Below are positions 1 to 5,373 of a DNA stretch of 25,653 nt, piece by piece. The stretch is from a virus. The notes under the pieces are model-generated. The model ran no database searches, was not told where the DNA came from, and saw nothing but the letters and a program-made list of their open reading frames with translations. The stretch covers positions 1 through 25,653 of the IMG/VR virus record IMGVR_UViG_3300037488_002525. The stretch is one strand, 5' to 3'. The translations under genes and the position numbers were made by a program. How positions within the stretch are numbered: position 1 is the first letter of the stretch; each line of letters begins with the position of its first letter.

Positions 1-103
1 TTGGCCCCAGGGACCGTTCGCAGGTTCCATAAGTTTTACTTATCATTCAGGTCCCATCGATCAGCATTGCTTATCATTGCAAAACGTTACAATCGAAAGA
101 ATA

Positions 104-137
104 CAAAGAAAGCCCCTAGCACTGGTGTACTAAGGGC
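104..137 (-). terminator. Rho-independent terminator ending the leftward small-gene operon
   Basis: Read on the minus strand, 137-127 (GCCCTTAGTAC) pairs with 122-112 (GTGCTAGGGGC) around an ACCA loop. The 11-bp stem includes T-G wobbles and is followed by CTTTCTTTG-like T-rich sequence. It lies just after the stop of the leftward gene at 155-367, which supports real leftward transcription of this segment. The plus strand has no T-tract after the stem. Confidence 0.65.
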
Positions 138-154
138 AGATGTAACGTATTGTG

Positions 155-367
155 TCAGACCTGGTGCATCCGGCGAATGGCCTGTCCCATCCCCTCAAAC
201 AGGTTCTCTGCATGGCGCCCCTGTGCTGCTAGGTAGCGGCCACCACGGTAGGCATCAGGCAGGCACCACACCGGGCAGAGCATGATGGCAGTCAAGTCAG
301 TCCACATCTGGGCTGGGCCGAAGGCATCCAGTATCAGGTTGGCGCGGGCGTTGAGTAGGGCGTTCAT
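155..367 (-). CDS. Small leftward phage protein of unknown function (70 aa)
   Basis: I do not recognise this protein. It is 70 residues, with a short N-terminal helix-like stretch and two cysteine/tryptophan-rich segments (LCPVWCLP) in the middle. The ATG at 367 has an AAGGGA ribosome site about 8 nt upstream, within CAACCAAGGGA (386-376). The same 11-mer precedes the neighbouring gene at 445-696, and a GGCC/TGTAAC element lies exactly 36 nt further up in both cases. A leftward terminator follows 18 nt after the stop. The shared leader and the terminator are the main support for it being a gene, because there is no recognised domain. Its opposite orientation to the late genes suggests an early or regulatory role, which is inference. 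Confidence 0.6.
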   Translation of the reverse strand: MNALLNARANLILDAFGPAQMWTDLTAIMLCPVWCLPDAYRGGRYLAAQGRHAENLFEGMGQAIRRMHQV

Positions 368-375
368 TGGGTGGT

Positions 376-386
376 TCCCTTGGTTG
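376..386 (-). promoter_or_regulatory. Ribosome site CAACCAAGGGA, copy 2
   Basis: On the minus strand CAACCAAGGGA (386-376) contains an AAGGGA Shine-Dalgarno core 8-9 nt before the ATG at 367. It is identical to the site at 714-704. It decides the start of the 70-residue gene. Confidence 0.6.
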
Positions 387-406
387 ACTCTGTAATTCTA
401 TAGGCT

Positions 407-427
407 GGGCCCCATGGATCGGGGCCC
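407..427. repeat. Perfect inverted repeat GGGCCCC-N7-GGGGCCC
   Basis: A 7-bp perfect GC stem (407-413 with 421-427) around ATGGATC lies between two leftward genes, inside the leader of the gene at 155-367. No T-run follows on either strand, so it is not a canonical terminator. It could be an mRNA processing or stabilising hairpin, or an operator. Confidence 0.45.
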
Positions 428-436
428 CTGTAACAA
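423..436 (-). promoter_or_regulatory. Leader element TTGTTACARRGGCC, copy 2
   Basis: Minus-strand TTGTTACAGGGGCC (436-423) matches TTGTTACAAAGGCC at 764-751. In both leaders the gap to the CAACCAAGGGA ribosome site is 36 nt, and the start codon follows at the same distance. This is a candidate promoter or transcript-start element; no -35/-10 pair is evident. Confidence 0.4.
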
Positions 437-444
437 TACTTAAC

Positions 445-696
445 CTATGGCGCTTCGGGGCCGTACGTCCAATCATGGGCCAGCTCTTCGCCCACTTGAA
501 CGAGGATGCCACGGATCATCAGGTCGGCCTGCTGGGGGCTCTGACCCTTGACCCGCACTGCTTCAGTGTACAGGGCATCGGCAAAGGCCTGTAGGGCATC
601 GTAGGCAGCGTCCTGCGCGTCCCCTGCTTCGCGTACCAACTGCCGAAGCTCGGGGTCGGCAACGTCACGCGGATGAAGGCGGGTCTCGGTGGTCAT
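445..696 (-). CDS. Small acidic leftward phage protein of unknown function (83 aa)
   Basis: An 83-residue, Ala/Asp/Glu-rich, mostly helical protein beginning MTTETRLHPRDVADPEL. I recognise no family. The ATG at 696 is preceded by CAACCAAGGGA (714-704), a good AAGGGA ribosome site 7-8 nt away. The same leader is used by the downstream gene at 155-367, so the two probably belong to one regulated leftward unit that ends at the terminator near 112. GC content is higher than in the late genes to the right (many GGC, CTG and GCC codons), which suggests a different history from the rightward genes. A small early modulator of the host is possible but unproven. Confidence 0.7.
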   Translation of the reverse strand: MTTETRLHPRDVADPELRQLVREAGDAQDAAYDALQAFADALYTEAVRVKGQSPQQADLMIRGILVQVGEELAHDWTYGPEAP

Positions 697-703
697 GGGT
701 CTC

Positions 704-714
704 TCCCTTGGTTG
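704..714 (-). promoter_or_regulatory. Ribosome site CAACCAAGGGA, copy 1
   Basis: Minus-strand CAACCAAGGGA at 714-704 provides AAGGGA just before the ATG at 696. It is identical to the site at 386-376. Confidence 0.6.
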
Positions 715-750
715 CCCTGTCAGTCTACACCCCAGCCTGCGACCACCAAC

Positions 751-764
751 GGCCTTTGTAACAA
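751..764 (-). promoter_or_regulatory. Leader element TTGTTACARRGGCC, copy 1
   Basis: Minus-strand TTGTTACAAAGGCC, 36 nt before the CAACCAAGGGA site. It is duplicated at 436-423 with the same spacing. Candidate promoter or operator for the leftward unit. Confidence 0.4.
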
Positions 765-849
765 ATCGAAACGTAGTACAGACGTACCCCCAGGCGATTG
801 TACGATTAGTCGGGCTTAGATTACCCCCTCTACAAATCCCCCATAAATG

Positions 850-1029
850 TCAATACAGCCCCCGAAGCCAATCCCGTTCTTGCGGCGCCAATAACGGCAA
901 CACCCTAAGCACTAACGCTTTCCCATAGCCATCATAATAATCAGTTTCATATTCCCTTAACAATTGCCGAGTACCAAATTCAGATTTCGCTTTAATTGCC
1001 AACAATAAGGCGATACCATTCAACAACAT
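850..1029 (-). CDS. Possible small leftward protein with hydrophobic N-terminus (59 aa)
   Basis: The frame is open from 1113 (GTG) to 850. I favour the ATG at 1029 because a perfect minus-strand TATAAT lies at 1060-1055, about 25 nt upstream, and the GTG start would overlap the divergent gene at 1106. The 59-residue product begins with a hydrophobic stretch (MLLNGIALLLAI), followed by a charged and Tyr-rich segment and a C-terminal LLAPQERDWLRGLY. I do not recognise it. If translated from the GTG it would be 87 residues with a likely membrane segment. There is no clear ribosome site, so the gene itself is uncertain. Confidence 0.4.
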   Translation of the reverse strand: MLLNGIALLLAIKAKSEFGTRQLLREYETDYYDGYGKALVLRVLPLLAPQERDWLRGLY

Positions 1030-1054
1030 AACCAAGTACCAATATGCTACACAT

Positions 1055-1060
1055 ATTATA
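1055..1060 (-). promoter_or_regulatory. TATAAT -10-like box facing left
   Basis: Minus-strand TATAAT at 1060-1055, about 25 nt before the ATG at 1029. No good -35 hexamer is seen at 17 nt. It lies in the divergent interval between the leftward and rightward units. Confidence 0.35.
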
Positions 1061-1073
1061 AGGTGTAAATAAC

Positions 1074-1083
1074 GGAAATATAG
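1074..1083 (+). promoter_or_regulatory. Relaxed copy of the late-promoter-like motif
   Basis: GGAAATATAG matches the GGWAWMCTAG family with two differences. It lies 32 nt before the ATG at 1106, about the spacing seen for the better copies. Confidence 0.3.
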
Positions 1084-1097
1084 AACAACAGTTGTTC
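1083..1097. repeat. 15-bp palindrome in the divergent interval (candidate operator)
   Basis: GAACAAC-A-GTTGTTC is a perfect inverted repeat 9 nt before the first rightward gene and upstream of the leftward promoter candidate. Its size and position suit a dimeric repressor site, but no repressor gene is in the window. Confidence 0.35.
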
Positions 1098-1105
1098 CAA
1101 TTCTG

Positions 1106-1501
1106 ATGGCCACCTTAAATACAGCAGCGGGGTGGGTGAGTGGCGATGAGATGCGTGTGTTAATCGCAAGCGGCTTACTGGTTAGCGGCTACCATAAGGA
1201 GCAAATGATTGTATGCATGAACGAACTGGCGGCCTTATCTCCAACGCTGGTGGGCCCAATCCAAGACCTATTGGATCAATTTGAAGAAGCACAAGCCAAT
1301 ATGACATCCTTGAATGCAAGTGGCAATGGCAAGACCCTTATCAAAGCTGACGTCCTTGAATGGGAGTCATCCCAACTGGGAATGTCATATTCTCCAGAGC
1401 GTGAGATCAGCCGCATCCAGGGCCTGCTGTACCAATATTTCGGATCATGCCCCTTGTACCACGGTGGCTTCAATACATATTCAGCATTGATCCGCTCGTA
1501 A
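1106..1501 (+). CDS. Probable virion neck protein, possible head-tail adaptor (131 aa)
   Basis: A 131-residue, mostly helical protein that opens the rightward late genes. It has an N-terminal segment with SGDEM, a central acidic helix (LLDQFEEAQ) and a C-terminal part (LIKADVLEWE... YSPEREISRIQGLLYQYF) of the kind seen in small helical head-tail adaptors. Three genes later comes an HK97-gp10-like protein, so a neck role fits the usual order adaptor, head closure, gp10-like, terminator. No sequence family was confirmed. No Shine-Dalgarno site is visible before the ATG. A relaxed late-promoter motif (1074) and a perfect palindrome (1083-1097) lie directly upstream. Confidence 0.65.
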   Translation: MATLNTAAGWVSGDEMRVLIASGLLVSGYHKEQMIVCMNELAALSPTLVGPIQDLLDQFEEAQANMTSLNASGNGKTLIKADVLEWESSQLGMSYSPEREISRIQGLLYQYFGSCPLYHGGFNTYSALIRS

Positions 1502-1631
1502 TATGCATCCGCTATCCTAATACGGTAACAATAAATACCATCTAGTAAAATTTCAAATATTTTTTGGTACAGGTCACCCGTCCAGGTCATACTATAAGGC
1601 ATACTGACTTAAGCGATCAACAAGGTACGAC

Positions 1632-1817
1632 ATGATACATCCAGAAAATTCCGATGAAATAAATGCAATCATCAGTTTCGCGGAGAATTCCGAAACCGTT
1701 CCTGTATGGTGTCATGGATGCAATATGGAACGTAAGATGAATGCAATATATGCACCATATGTCCAGCACATTGGCCTGGAATCATGTCGTTTCTGCCGTA
1801 ATGGCGGGATGCAATAA
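1632..1817 (+). CDS. Small CxxC/CxxC putative zinc-binding protein (61 aa)
   Basis: A 61-residue protein with two Cys pairs, C27-H-G-C30 and C52-R-F-C55, the pattern of a small zinc ribbon or knuckle. The N-terminal half is acidic (HPENSDEINAIISFAENSE). AAGGT lies about 7 nt before the ATG and a relaxed late-promoter-like GGCATACTGA lies at 1598-1607. Its stop codon overlaps the A-run of a leftward terminator at 1816-1840. Function unknown; free-standing zinc-ribbon proteins of this size are common in phages as accessory or regulatory factors. Confidence 0.6.
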   Translation: MIHPENSDEINAIISFAENSETVPVWCHGCNMERKMNAIYAPYVQHIGLESCRFCRNGGMQ

Positions 1818-1840
1818 AAAACCGACCATTTGCTGGTCGG
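1816..1840 (-). terminator. Leftward rho-independent terminator
   Basis: A 7-bp perfect stem (CCGACCA 1822-1828, TGGTCGG 1834-1840) with loop TTTGC. The run of six A at 1816-1821 is a T-run on the minus strand, so the orientation is leftward. No T-run follows on the plus strand. It would stop transcripts entering from 1841-2000 before they run antisense into the rightward genes. Confidence 0.6.
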
Positions 1841-2059
1841 CCCTGTAATCGGTTCAGCAGTGTCTGTCTGGCCTTTCGCCTACTGCGTATCGCTTGTGGG
1901 CGTCTCTTGCCCTTGGTGGCCCTTGTGGGGCCCGATCGCGGTGTTTCCCAACGTTTCAAACGATTGAAATCATTCATCATGGAATTTGCCTTGCTGTTCT
2001 ACCTAGTGTACTTATCGATACTTGAGCTAAGTATTAAGAAACCACTAAGAAAAGACGAC
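1841..2059. other. Interval without a supported gene (about 220 nt)
   Basis: Between the leftward terminator and the promoter-like motif at 2060 I see no confident rightward gene. The minus strand holds an open frame from ATG 1980 that gives a very basic peptide (RRKARQTLLNRLQ in its middle) before running through the terminator at 1840. It has AAGG about 9 nt before its start. It is either a small basic protein or a non-coding stretch. Confidence 0.4.
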
Positions 2060-2069
2060 GGAAAACTAT
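2060..2069 (+). promoter_or_regulatory. Late-promoter-like motif GGAAAACTAT
   Basis: Matches GGWAWMCTA exactly and lies 25 nt before the ATG at 2085. An AGGAAAA stretch follows at 2071 and may serve as the ribosome site. Confidence 0.5.
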
Positions 2070-2084
2070 AGGAAAAGTGTCGGC

Positions 2085-2588
2085 ATGGCCTCTCCTTTAC
2101 TCCCGTACGCAAATTCAGCAATTGTAATTGCATCAACGGGTGCTGTCAGCACAGTAGATGGTCGAATTACAGCTACGGCCGGCAATCGATACCTAATAAA
2201 AGCATTTCTGAAACGTGAGCAATCAACGGGTACCGAAACTGGTGGTACCAAGACCCCATTGCGCGGCCAATCGGGAAATGTCCTGCCAGGTGCTTCTGGT
2301 GAATACTTCCTATATAGAGGATATGCCTTGCAATACGCAACGGTCCCATCGACTTTTGTATTGGGTACCACTTCCGAAACTAATCTACAGTATACAAAAA
2401 TACAAGAACAATTTGCATGGATGCTACCGGGTCAAAATGGCCAACTACGATTTGGTGATGACAGGATCCTGAATGCACAAATCCAAAGATCATCTGGTGT
2501 ATTCGGCGGCGTCGGCATCGACGAAATCATTTACAATGAAATCGGCGGCGTCCAAATCCAAGTAACAGGGGCGGAGCTAACTAACTAA
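2085..2588 (+). CDS. Virion neck protein, possible head closure protein (167 aa)
   Basis: A 167-residue protein rich in beta-forming residues. An N-terminal VDGRITATAGNRYLIKAFLKR segment is followed by Gly/Thr loops and a C-terminal IGGVQIQVTGAEL strand. No family is recognised from sequence. Its TAA overlaps the ATG of the HK97-gp10-like gene (TAATG at 2586-2590), so the two are translationally coupled. That neighbour and the strand-rich composition make a head-closure or stopper role reasonable, as inference. AGGA lies about 12 nt before the start and a promoter-like GGAAAACTA lies 25 nt upstream. Confidence 0.65.
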   Translation: MASPLLPYANSAIVIASTGAVSTVDGRITATAGNRYLIKAFLKREQSTGTETGGTKTPLRGQSGNVLPGASGEYFLYRGYALQYATVPSTFVLGTTSETNLQYTKIQEQFAWMLPGQNGQLRFGDDRILNAQIQRSSGVFGGVGIDEIIYNEIGGVQIQVTGAELTN

Positions 2589-3094
2589 TGGCAAAACGAG
2601 GACTGGCCGGATCTCAATTTATCCCAAGAGAGTTGTTGAAGATTCCGGATATTCAATTTTCCGCCAACGTAAAACACGGATTCACAACAAGCCTGAAATT
2701 AACAGGTTACAAGCCAAGGGATTTTGGCAGGGACTTGAACAAGGCGGTAAAAAGTGCTAACCAGTTAATTGCCAACAAGCTTGCAACGGCACTTGACGAA
2801 GCAATGGCGTCAACAGCGTGGGGTGGAGGCAAAGACATAATAGACACGGGTGAATTAAAAAATTCTCTTGTTATAACAGCAACTTCTGGCGGTGTCACCG
2901 TAAAATATACGGCACCGTATGCAGCAATTATTCATTATGGTGGATATATCTTGCCATATGGTAATCCTAAGCTAAGTAAAGTATACATTCCTCCTAGGCC
3001 ATGGGTTAGTTCGGTGATGAAAGGAGGAGGACCGGTGCCTGCATTTGACTTCGAATCAGTGTATCGCGAAGCAATACAAGCAGTGTTTGGCTAA
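2588..3094 (+). CDS. HK97 gp10-like neck / tail completion protein (168 aa)
   Basis: A 168-residue protein with the hallmarks of the HK97-gp10 / virion morphogenesis group: a basic helical N-terminal half (DFGRDLNKAVKSANQLIANKL), then DTGELKNSL at about residue 85, a strand pair leading to TAPYAAIIHYGGY, and near the C-terminus IPPRPWV. In relatives this protein sits at the head-tail joint and is needed for tail completion or attachment. It starts in a TAATG overlap with the preceding gene and is followed by the tail chaperone gene. No truncation is seen; the length is typical. Confidence 0.85.
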   Translation: MAKRGLAGSQFIPRELLKIPDIQFSANVKHGFTTSLKLTGYKPRDFGRDLNKAVKSANQLIANKLATALDEAMASTAWGGGKDIIDTGELKNSLVITATSGGVTVKYTAPYAAIIHYGGYILPYGNPKLSKVYIPPRPWVSSVMKGGGPVPAFDFESVYREAIQAVFG

Positions 3095-3110
3095 GTGCTG
3101 TTATCTGGTG

Positions 3111-3120
3111 GGAATACTAG
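3111..3120 (+). promoter_or_regulatory. Late-promoter-like motif GGAATACTAG
   Basis: Exact match to GGWAWMCTAG, 28 nt before the ATG at 3139. The following CGCAC resembles the CACAC after the copy at 16109. Confidence 0.5.
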
Positions 3121-3138
3121 CGCACTTATTGCCCGAAC

Positions 3139-3711
3139 ATGGCCAAGCTTCCTTTTGTTGTAGAGCCTCGAATGAAGCCGATCATCGAAGAAATCGGCTC
3201 AGAGGAATCGGGTAAGATCCAAATTGAACGTCGTGGATATTTGACATCTGGCGAGAAAGCATTTTTCCAGCAAGCAAAACAAAGCGATAGCGGAACATCA
3301 GGTCTAATCAACTTGTCGCGTAAGATTTCACGCGCAACAGGTCTTGATATGACAAAATCATATGAAGCTGTAGTGCGTATCATCTCAGGCGCTGCGACAG
3401 AGGAGGTCGACGCAAAGATCGAGAATGATTTTGCAGAAGAATTAAGCGGTGTATTGCGTGACCTTACCAATGGTCAAACACATGATGAAATCTTGATGGC
3501 AATGTGCCTGATCAAGTATCGAATCAATTCAGAATTCAGCCTTGACGAGATGCTGGAATTGCATCCTGATATTGTCACGCAACTTGCTGAATTGTACCGC
3601 CAAGAAGAAGCAAAATCAACAGATAGGCTAATTGACGCAAGCAAAGACGAAGCAGAAGGCGTCGAGAAAGCAGCAAAAAAGCCGACATCGAAGGCAAAGG
3701 CGATGATTTAA
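3139..3711 (+). CDS. Tail assembly chaperone, short (G-like) form (190 aa)
   Basis: A 190-residue protein with an N-terminal segment KIQIERRGYLTSGEKAF, a helical core (LIKYRINSEFSLDEMLELHPDIV) and an acidic-to-basic C-terminal tail. Size, position upstream of tube and tape measure, and above all the overlapping -1 frame suit a lambda gpG-type chaperone, which keeps the tape measure soluble and recruits tail tube subunits. The 0 frame reads through AAAAAAG (3675-3681) and ends nine codons later at TAA 3709-3711. A -1 slip there gives a fusion of about 392 residues. No Shine-Dalgarno site is visible, and a promoter-like motif lies 28 nt upstream. The family is inferred mainly from context and the frameshift. 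Confidence 0.75.
   Translation: MAKLPFVVEPRMKPIIEEIGSEESGKIQIERRGYLTSGEKAFFQQAKQSDSGTSGLINLSRKISRATGLDMTKSYEAVVRIISGAATEEVDAKIENDFAEELSGVLRDLTNGQTHDEILMAMCLIKYRINSEFSLDEMLELHPDIVTQLAELYRQEEAKSTDRLIDASKDEAEGVEKAAKKPTSKAKAMI
3675..3681 (+). promoter_or_regulatory. -1 programmed frameshift slippery site AAAAAAG
   Basis: In the 0 frame the codons are GCA-AAA-AAG, so A-AAA-AAG has the X-XXY-YYZ form that lets both tRNAs re-pair one base back. The -1 frame is closed upstream (TGA 3633-3635) and open from 3636 to 4316. It has no ATG or GTG, and no TTG before 3789, so its coding content from 3681 on is unexplained without a shift. GAAGG (3655-3659) upstream may act as an internal stimulatory ribosome site, though it is farther away than usual. 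Confidence 0.8.
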
Positions 3712-4316
3712 TTCCCTTTGAGGAATATTACTGGCAGCTAAAAAAGGGATTTCCGGGTGACCCTGAATTCTCGAAGGATAGTTACTGGTTGCTGCCATAC
3801 GACTATGTAATATCGGCCGCCAGCAACCTCGCCAGACTGAGGGGGCGTGAGTTGCATGAATATGAAAGGCCTATTGCTGTATTGGCCGTACAGCAGGCTG
3901 AGATGAATCGCGACAAAAAGAAAAGGAAGAAGCCATTTGAACTGGATGAATTCTGTCTATATAACTTCGAGAACAAGAAAGATACCATCAGTCCAATATA
4001 TGGCGCCGCCGCTTTGGAGCTAATTAGGATAAAAGAATTCCCGGTCTGGGCGCTATTCATATACAAAGAATTGTCTGAAAGAGCGCAAGAATCAGCACCG
4101 CCAGATGTTTTATGTTATAAGTGCGATCAAGCTATCATACTCGCTCCCAGAATTGAAGAAAACATATGCAGGGGCATGTTAATAGCAACTGAGTTAGCCG
4201 GATCTCGCACCTTGACGATGAAATCACCATGCGGCAAGGAGCTAAGGGTAAGAATGCCACAAGTCAATTCAAAGATAATTGCAGAAGAAAACTGCTACCT
4301 GGACATCATAAATTAA
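3681..4316 (+). CDS. Tail assembly chaperone, T-like extension made by -1 frameshift (211 aa added)
   Basis: The extension reads in the -1 frame from GCC 3681 and adds about 211 residues to the first 181 of the upstream frame. Protein-like sequence is present well before the first TTG at 3789: PFEEYYWQLKKGFPGDPEF lies at about 3714-3770. Later parts include YDYVISAASNLARLRGREL, a basic stretch (RDKKKRKKPFELDEF) and a CYKC pair. An independent start at TTG 3789 would discard clearly conserved-looking residues. In lambda-type tails the rare GT fusion binds tail tube subunits through its T part. The stop abuts the stop of the leftward HNH gene with no gap. Confidence 0.75.
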   Translation, partial: ADIEGKGDDLIPFEEYYWQLKKGFPGDPEFSKDSYWLLPYDYVISAASNLARLRGRELHEYERPIAVLAVQQAEMNRDKKKRKKPFELDEFCLYNFENKKDTISPIYGAAALELIRIKEFPVWALFIYKELSERAQESAPPDVLCYKCDQAIILAPRIEENICRGMLIATELAGSRTLTMKSPCGKELRVRMPQVNSKIIAEENCYLDIIN

Positions 4317-4718
4317 CTAATCGGGCAGCCTACCATATTTCAACCAATAATCAATACGCTCTTCACGCCATTCTTCGTAAAAAACTTGCTGCCTAAACCA
4401 TTCACGCCATTCCGTAGAACCCTTTGATGCATTACATTCCCTGTCGGCGGGCACTATGTTGGCGCTAAGGTCTTCACCACCCCTGCATTTTGCTCTGACA
4501 TGATCCAAAGTAAGGCTGGAGTCATCAATTGGCGGCTTACCGCAGTAGGCGCATTGATTGTTCCATATATCCTTAATGGATTGTCGCCATTTCTTTTTTG
4601 CTTCTTTGTGTGTTAGAGCTTCCATGTTCCACAAATAATCACAGACGCGTTCGTACATCGGCAGAGAGTACTCCGAAGCCATCGAGATGTCGATAGATTT
4701 AAGTGGTTCCTTGAACAA
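4317..4718 (-). CDS. HNH homing-type endonuclease, leftward insertion (133 aa)
   Basis: A 133-residue HNH nuclease with C56-A-Y-C59, the catalytic D72-H73 in LTLDHV, a GG turn at 80-81, N87 and C95-N96...K99 in ECNASKG, which is a complete HNH/beta-beta-alpha-metal core. The N-terminal helix and Trp-rich C-terminal end may bind DNA. Free-standing HNH genes inside phage structural blocks are usually mobile and drive their own spread. It runs against all its neighbours, and its TAG directly abuts the chaperone stop. The TTG start at 4718 is weak; ATG at 4682 (residue 13) is an alternative. On the minus strand AGGAGG (4776-4771) precedes an 11-codon reading frame (ATG 4757) that ends TGA-TGA just before, and in frame with, the TTG. 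Confidence 0.85.
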   Translation of the reverse strand: MFKEPLKSIDISMASEYSLPMYERVCDYLWNMEALTHKEAKKKWRQSIKDIWNNQCAYCGKPPIDDSSLTLDHVRAKCRGGEDLSANIVPADRECNASKGSTEWREWFRQQVFYEEWREERIDYWLKYGRLPD

Positions 4719-4793
4719 TCATCACATAAGGGATGCAAGTAAGCTCAAGCATTGCATATCAGCGATTGTTCCTCCTAGGATTCCTGTAAAATA

Positions 4794-4803
4794 TCAAAAC
4801 TAG
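4794..4803 (+). promoter_or_regulatory. Weak copy of the late-promoter-like motif (TCAAAACTAG)
   Basis: Shares AAAACTAG with the GGWAWMCTAG family but lacks the leading GG. It lies 40 nt before the ATG at 4834. Confidence 0.25.
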
Positions 4804-4833
4804 GCAGTCTATAGCAGTTATTATTGTATCAAA

Positions 4834-5268
4834 ATGGCCCAATTGAAGGCCGATTCACCGGAAGTCATTTACGATACATTGACTGAAGATACAGAATTCG
4901 CAGCACTGGTTGGCAGTTACCTCTTCGTAGGTCAAACAACCCCCGTAGATTCCATCAGTATACTGTCCCCAAACGAAAAACTGCCTCAATTGTCAAGCCA
5001 AACAGGCCTAGAGGTCATAATTCATGACGTAGGGGAAGTGCAACGTGTTGATTACCTGACGGATCCAAGCGAAGCAGTCATAAGTTGGAAGGTATATTTG
5101 ATTGCGTGGCCGGGGGCTAATGGCGGAACAATTACAGCCGCCACCAAGCGAATGATTGAGATGTTTACCAATGCTGTGGGAATTGAAATAATCGCAACAC
5201 CGAACGAAATTGGCGCATTAGTCCAAAATGTTGTGCTAATTCCAAGCAATGCAGCAATCATGATTTGA
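4834..5268 (+). CDS. Probable tail terminator / tail completion protein (144 aa)
   Basis: A 144-residue alpha/beta protein: N-terminal helix (SPEVIYDTLTEDTEFAALVG), a central strand LEVIIHDVGEVQRVDYL, a strand pair around AVISWKVYLIAW, a helix (AATKRMIEMFTNAVG) and a C-terminal strand. This order resembles gpU/DUF3168-like tail terminators, and its place directly before the tail tube gene fits. The assignment is inferred from fold pattern and order. There is no Shine-Dalgarno site. The 16 nt TATCAAAATGGCCCAA spanning its start codon are identical at the start of the gene at 24900. Confidence 0.6.
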   Translation: MAQLKADSPEVIYDTLTEDTEFAALVGSYLFVGQTTPVDSISILSPNEKLPQLSSQTGLEVIIHDVGEVQRVDYLTDPSEAVISWKVYLIAWPGANGGTITAATKRMIEMFTNAVGIEIIATPNEIGALVQNVVLIPSNAAIMI

Positions 5269-5303
5269 AATGGCAGACTATTGACTATCTAAAAAATAAA
5301 CGT

Positions 5304-5315
5304 TTGGAAACCTAG
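5304..5315 (+). promoter_or_regulatory. Promoter-like motif TTGGAAACCTAG before the tail tube gene
   Basis: TTGGWAACCTA, here 68-70 nt before the ATG at 5374, recurs before the capsid gene (17147) and the decoration gene (24825). The region also shares CTAAAAAATAA upstream, and TACCTG, CTTTGTC and CGNCTTG downstream in the same order, with the capsid leader. Confidence 0.55.
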
Positions 5316-5320
5316 TTATG

Positions 5321-5336
5321 GCAGGTAGGTACCTGC
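5321..5336 (+). promoter_or_regulatory. Leader hairpin GCAGGT-AGGT-ACCTGC
   Basis: A 6-bp perfect stem with a 4-nt loop within the predicted 5' leader of the tail tube mRNA. It lacks an adjacent T-run of terminator length and could stabilise the transcript or affect translation. Confidence 0.35.
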
Positions 5337-5373
5337 TTTGTCCATCGTCTTGTCAAAACCTACCTAGCTAATT

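Noticed and set aside
1-30. Possible leftward partial gene (ATG at 30, ten codons to the edge)
   Set aside because: Only ten codons are visible, with no clear ribosome site; it could be chance.
1083-1097. Palindrome as a LexA box
   Set aside because: It has GAAC and GTTC half-sites but with seven bases between them, not the four of the classical Gram-positive SOS box.
1276-1602. Minus-strand frame of 108 codons
   Set aside because: Overlaps the rightward gene at 1106-1501; its C-terminal half is the complement of that gene and no ribosome site is present. The upstream half is less easily dismissed, but support is too thin.
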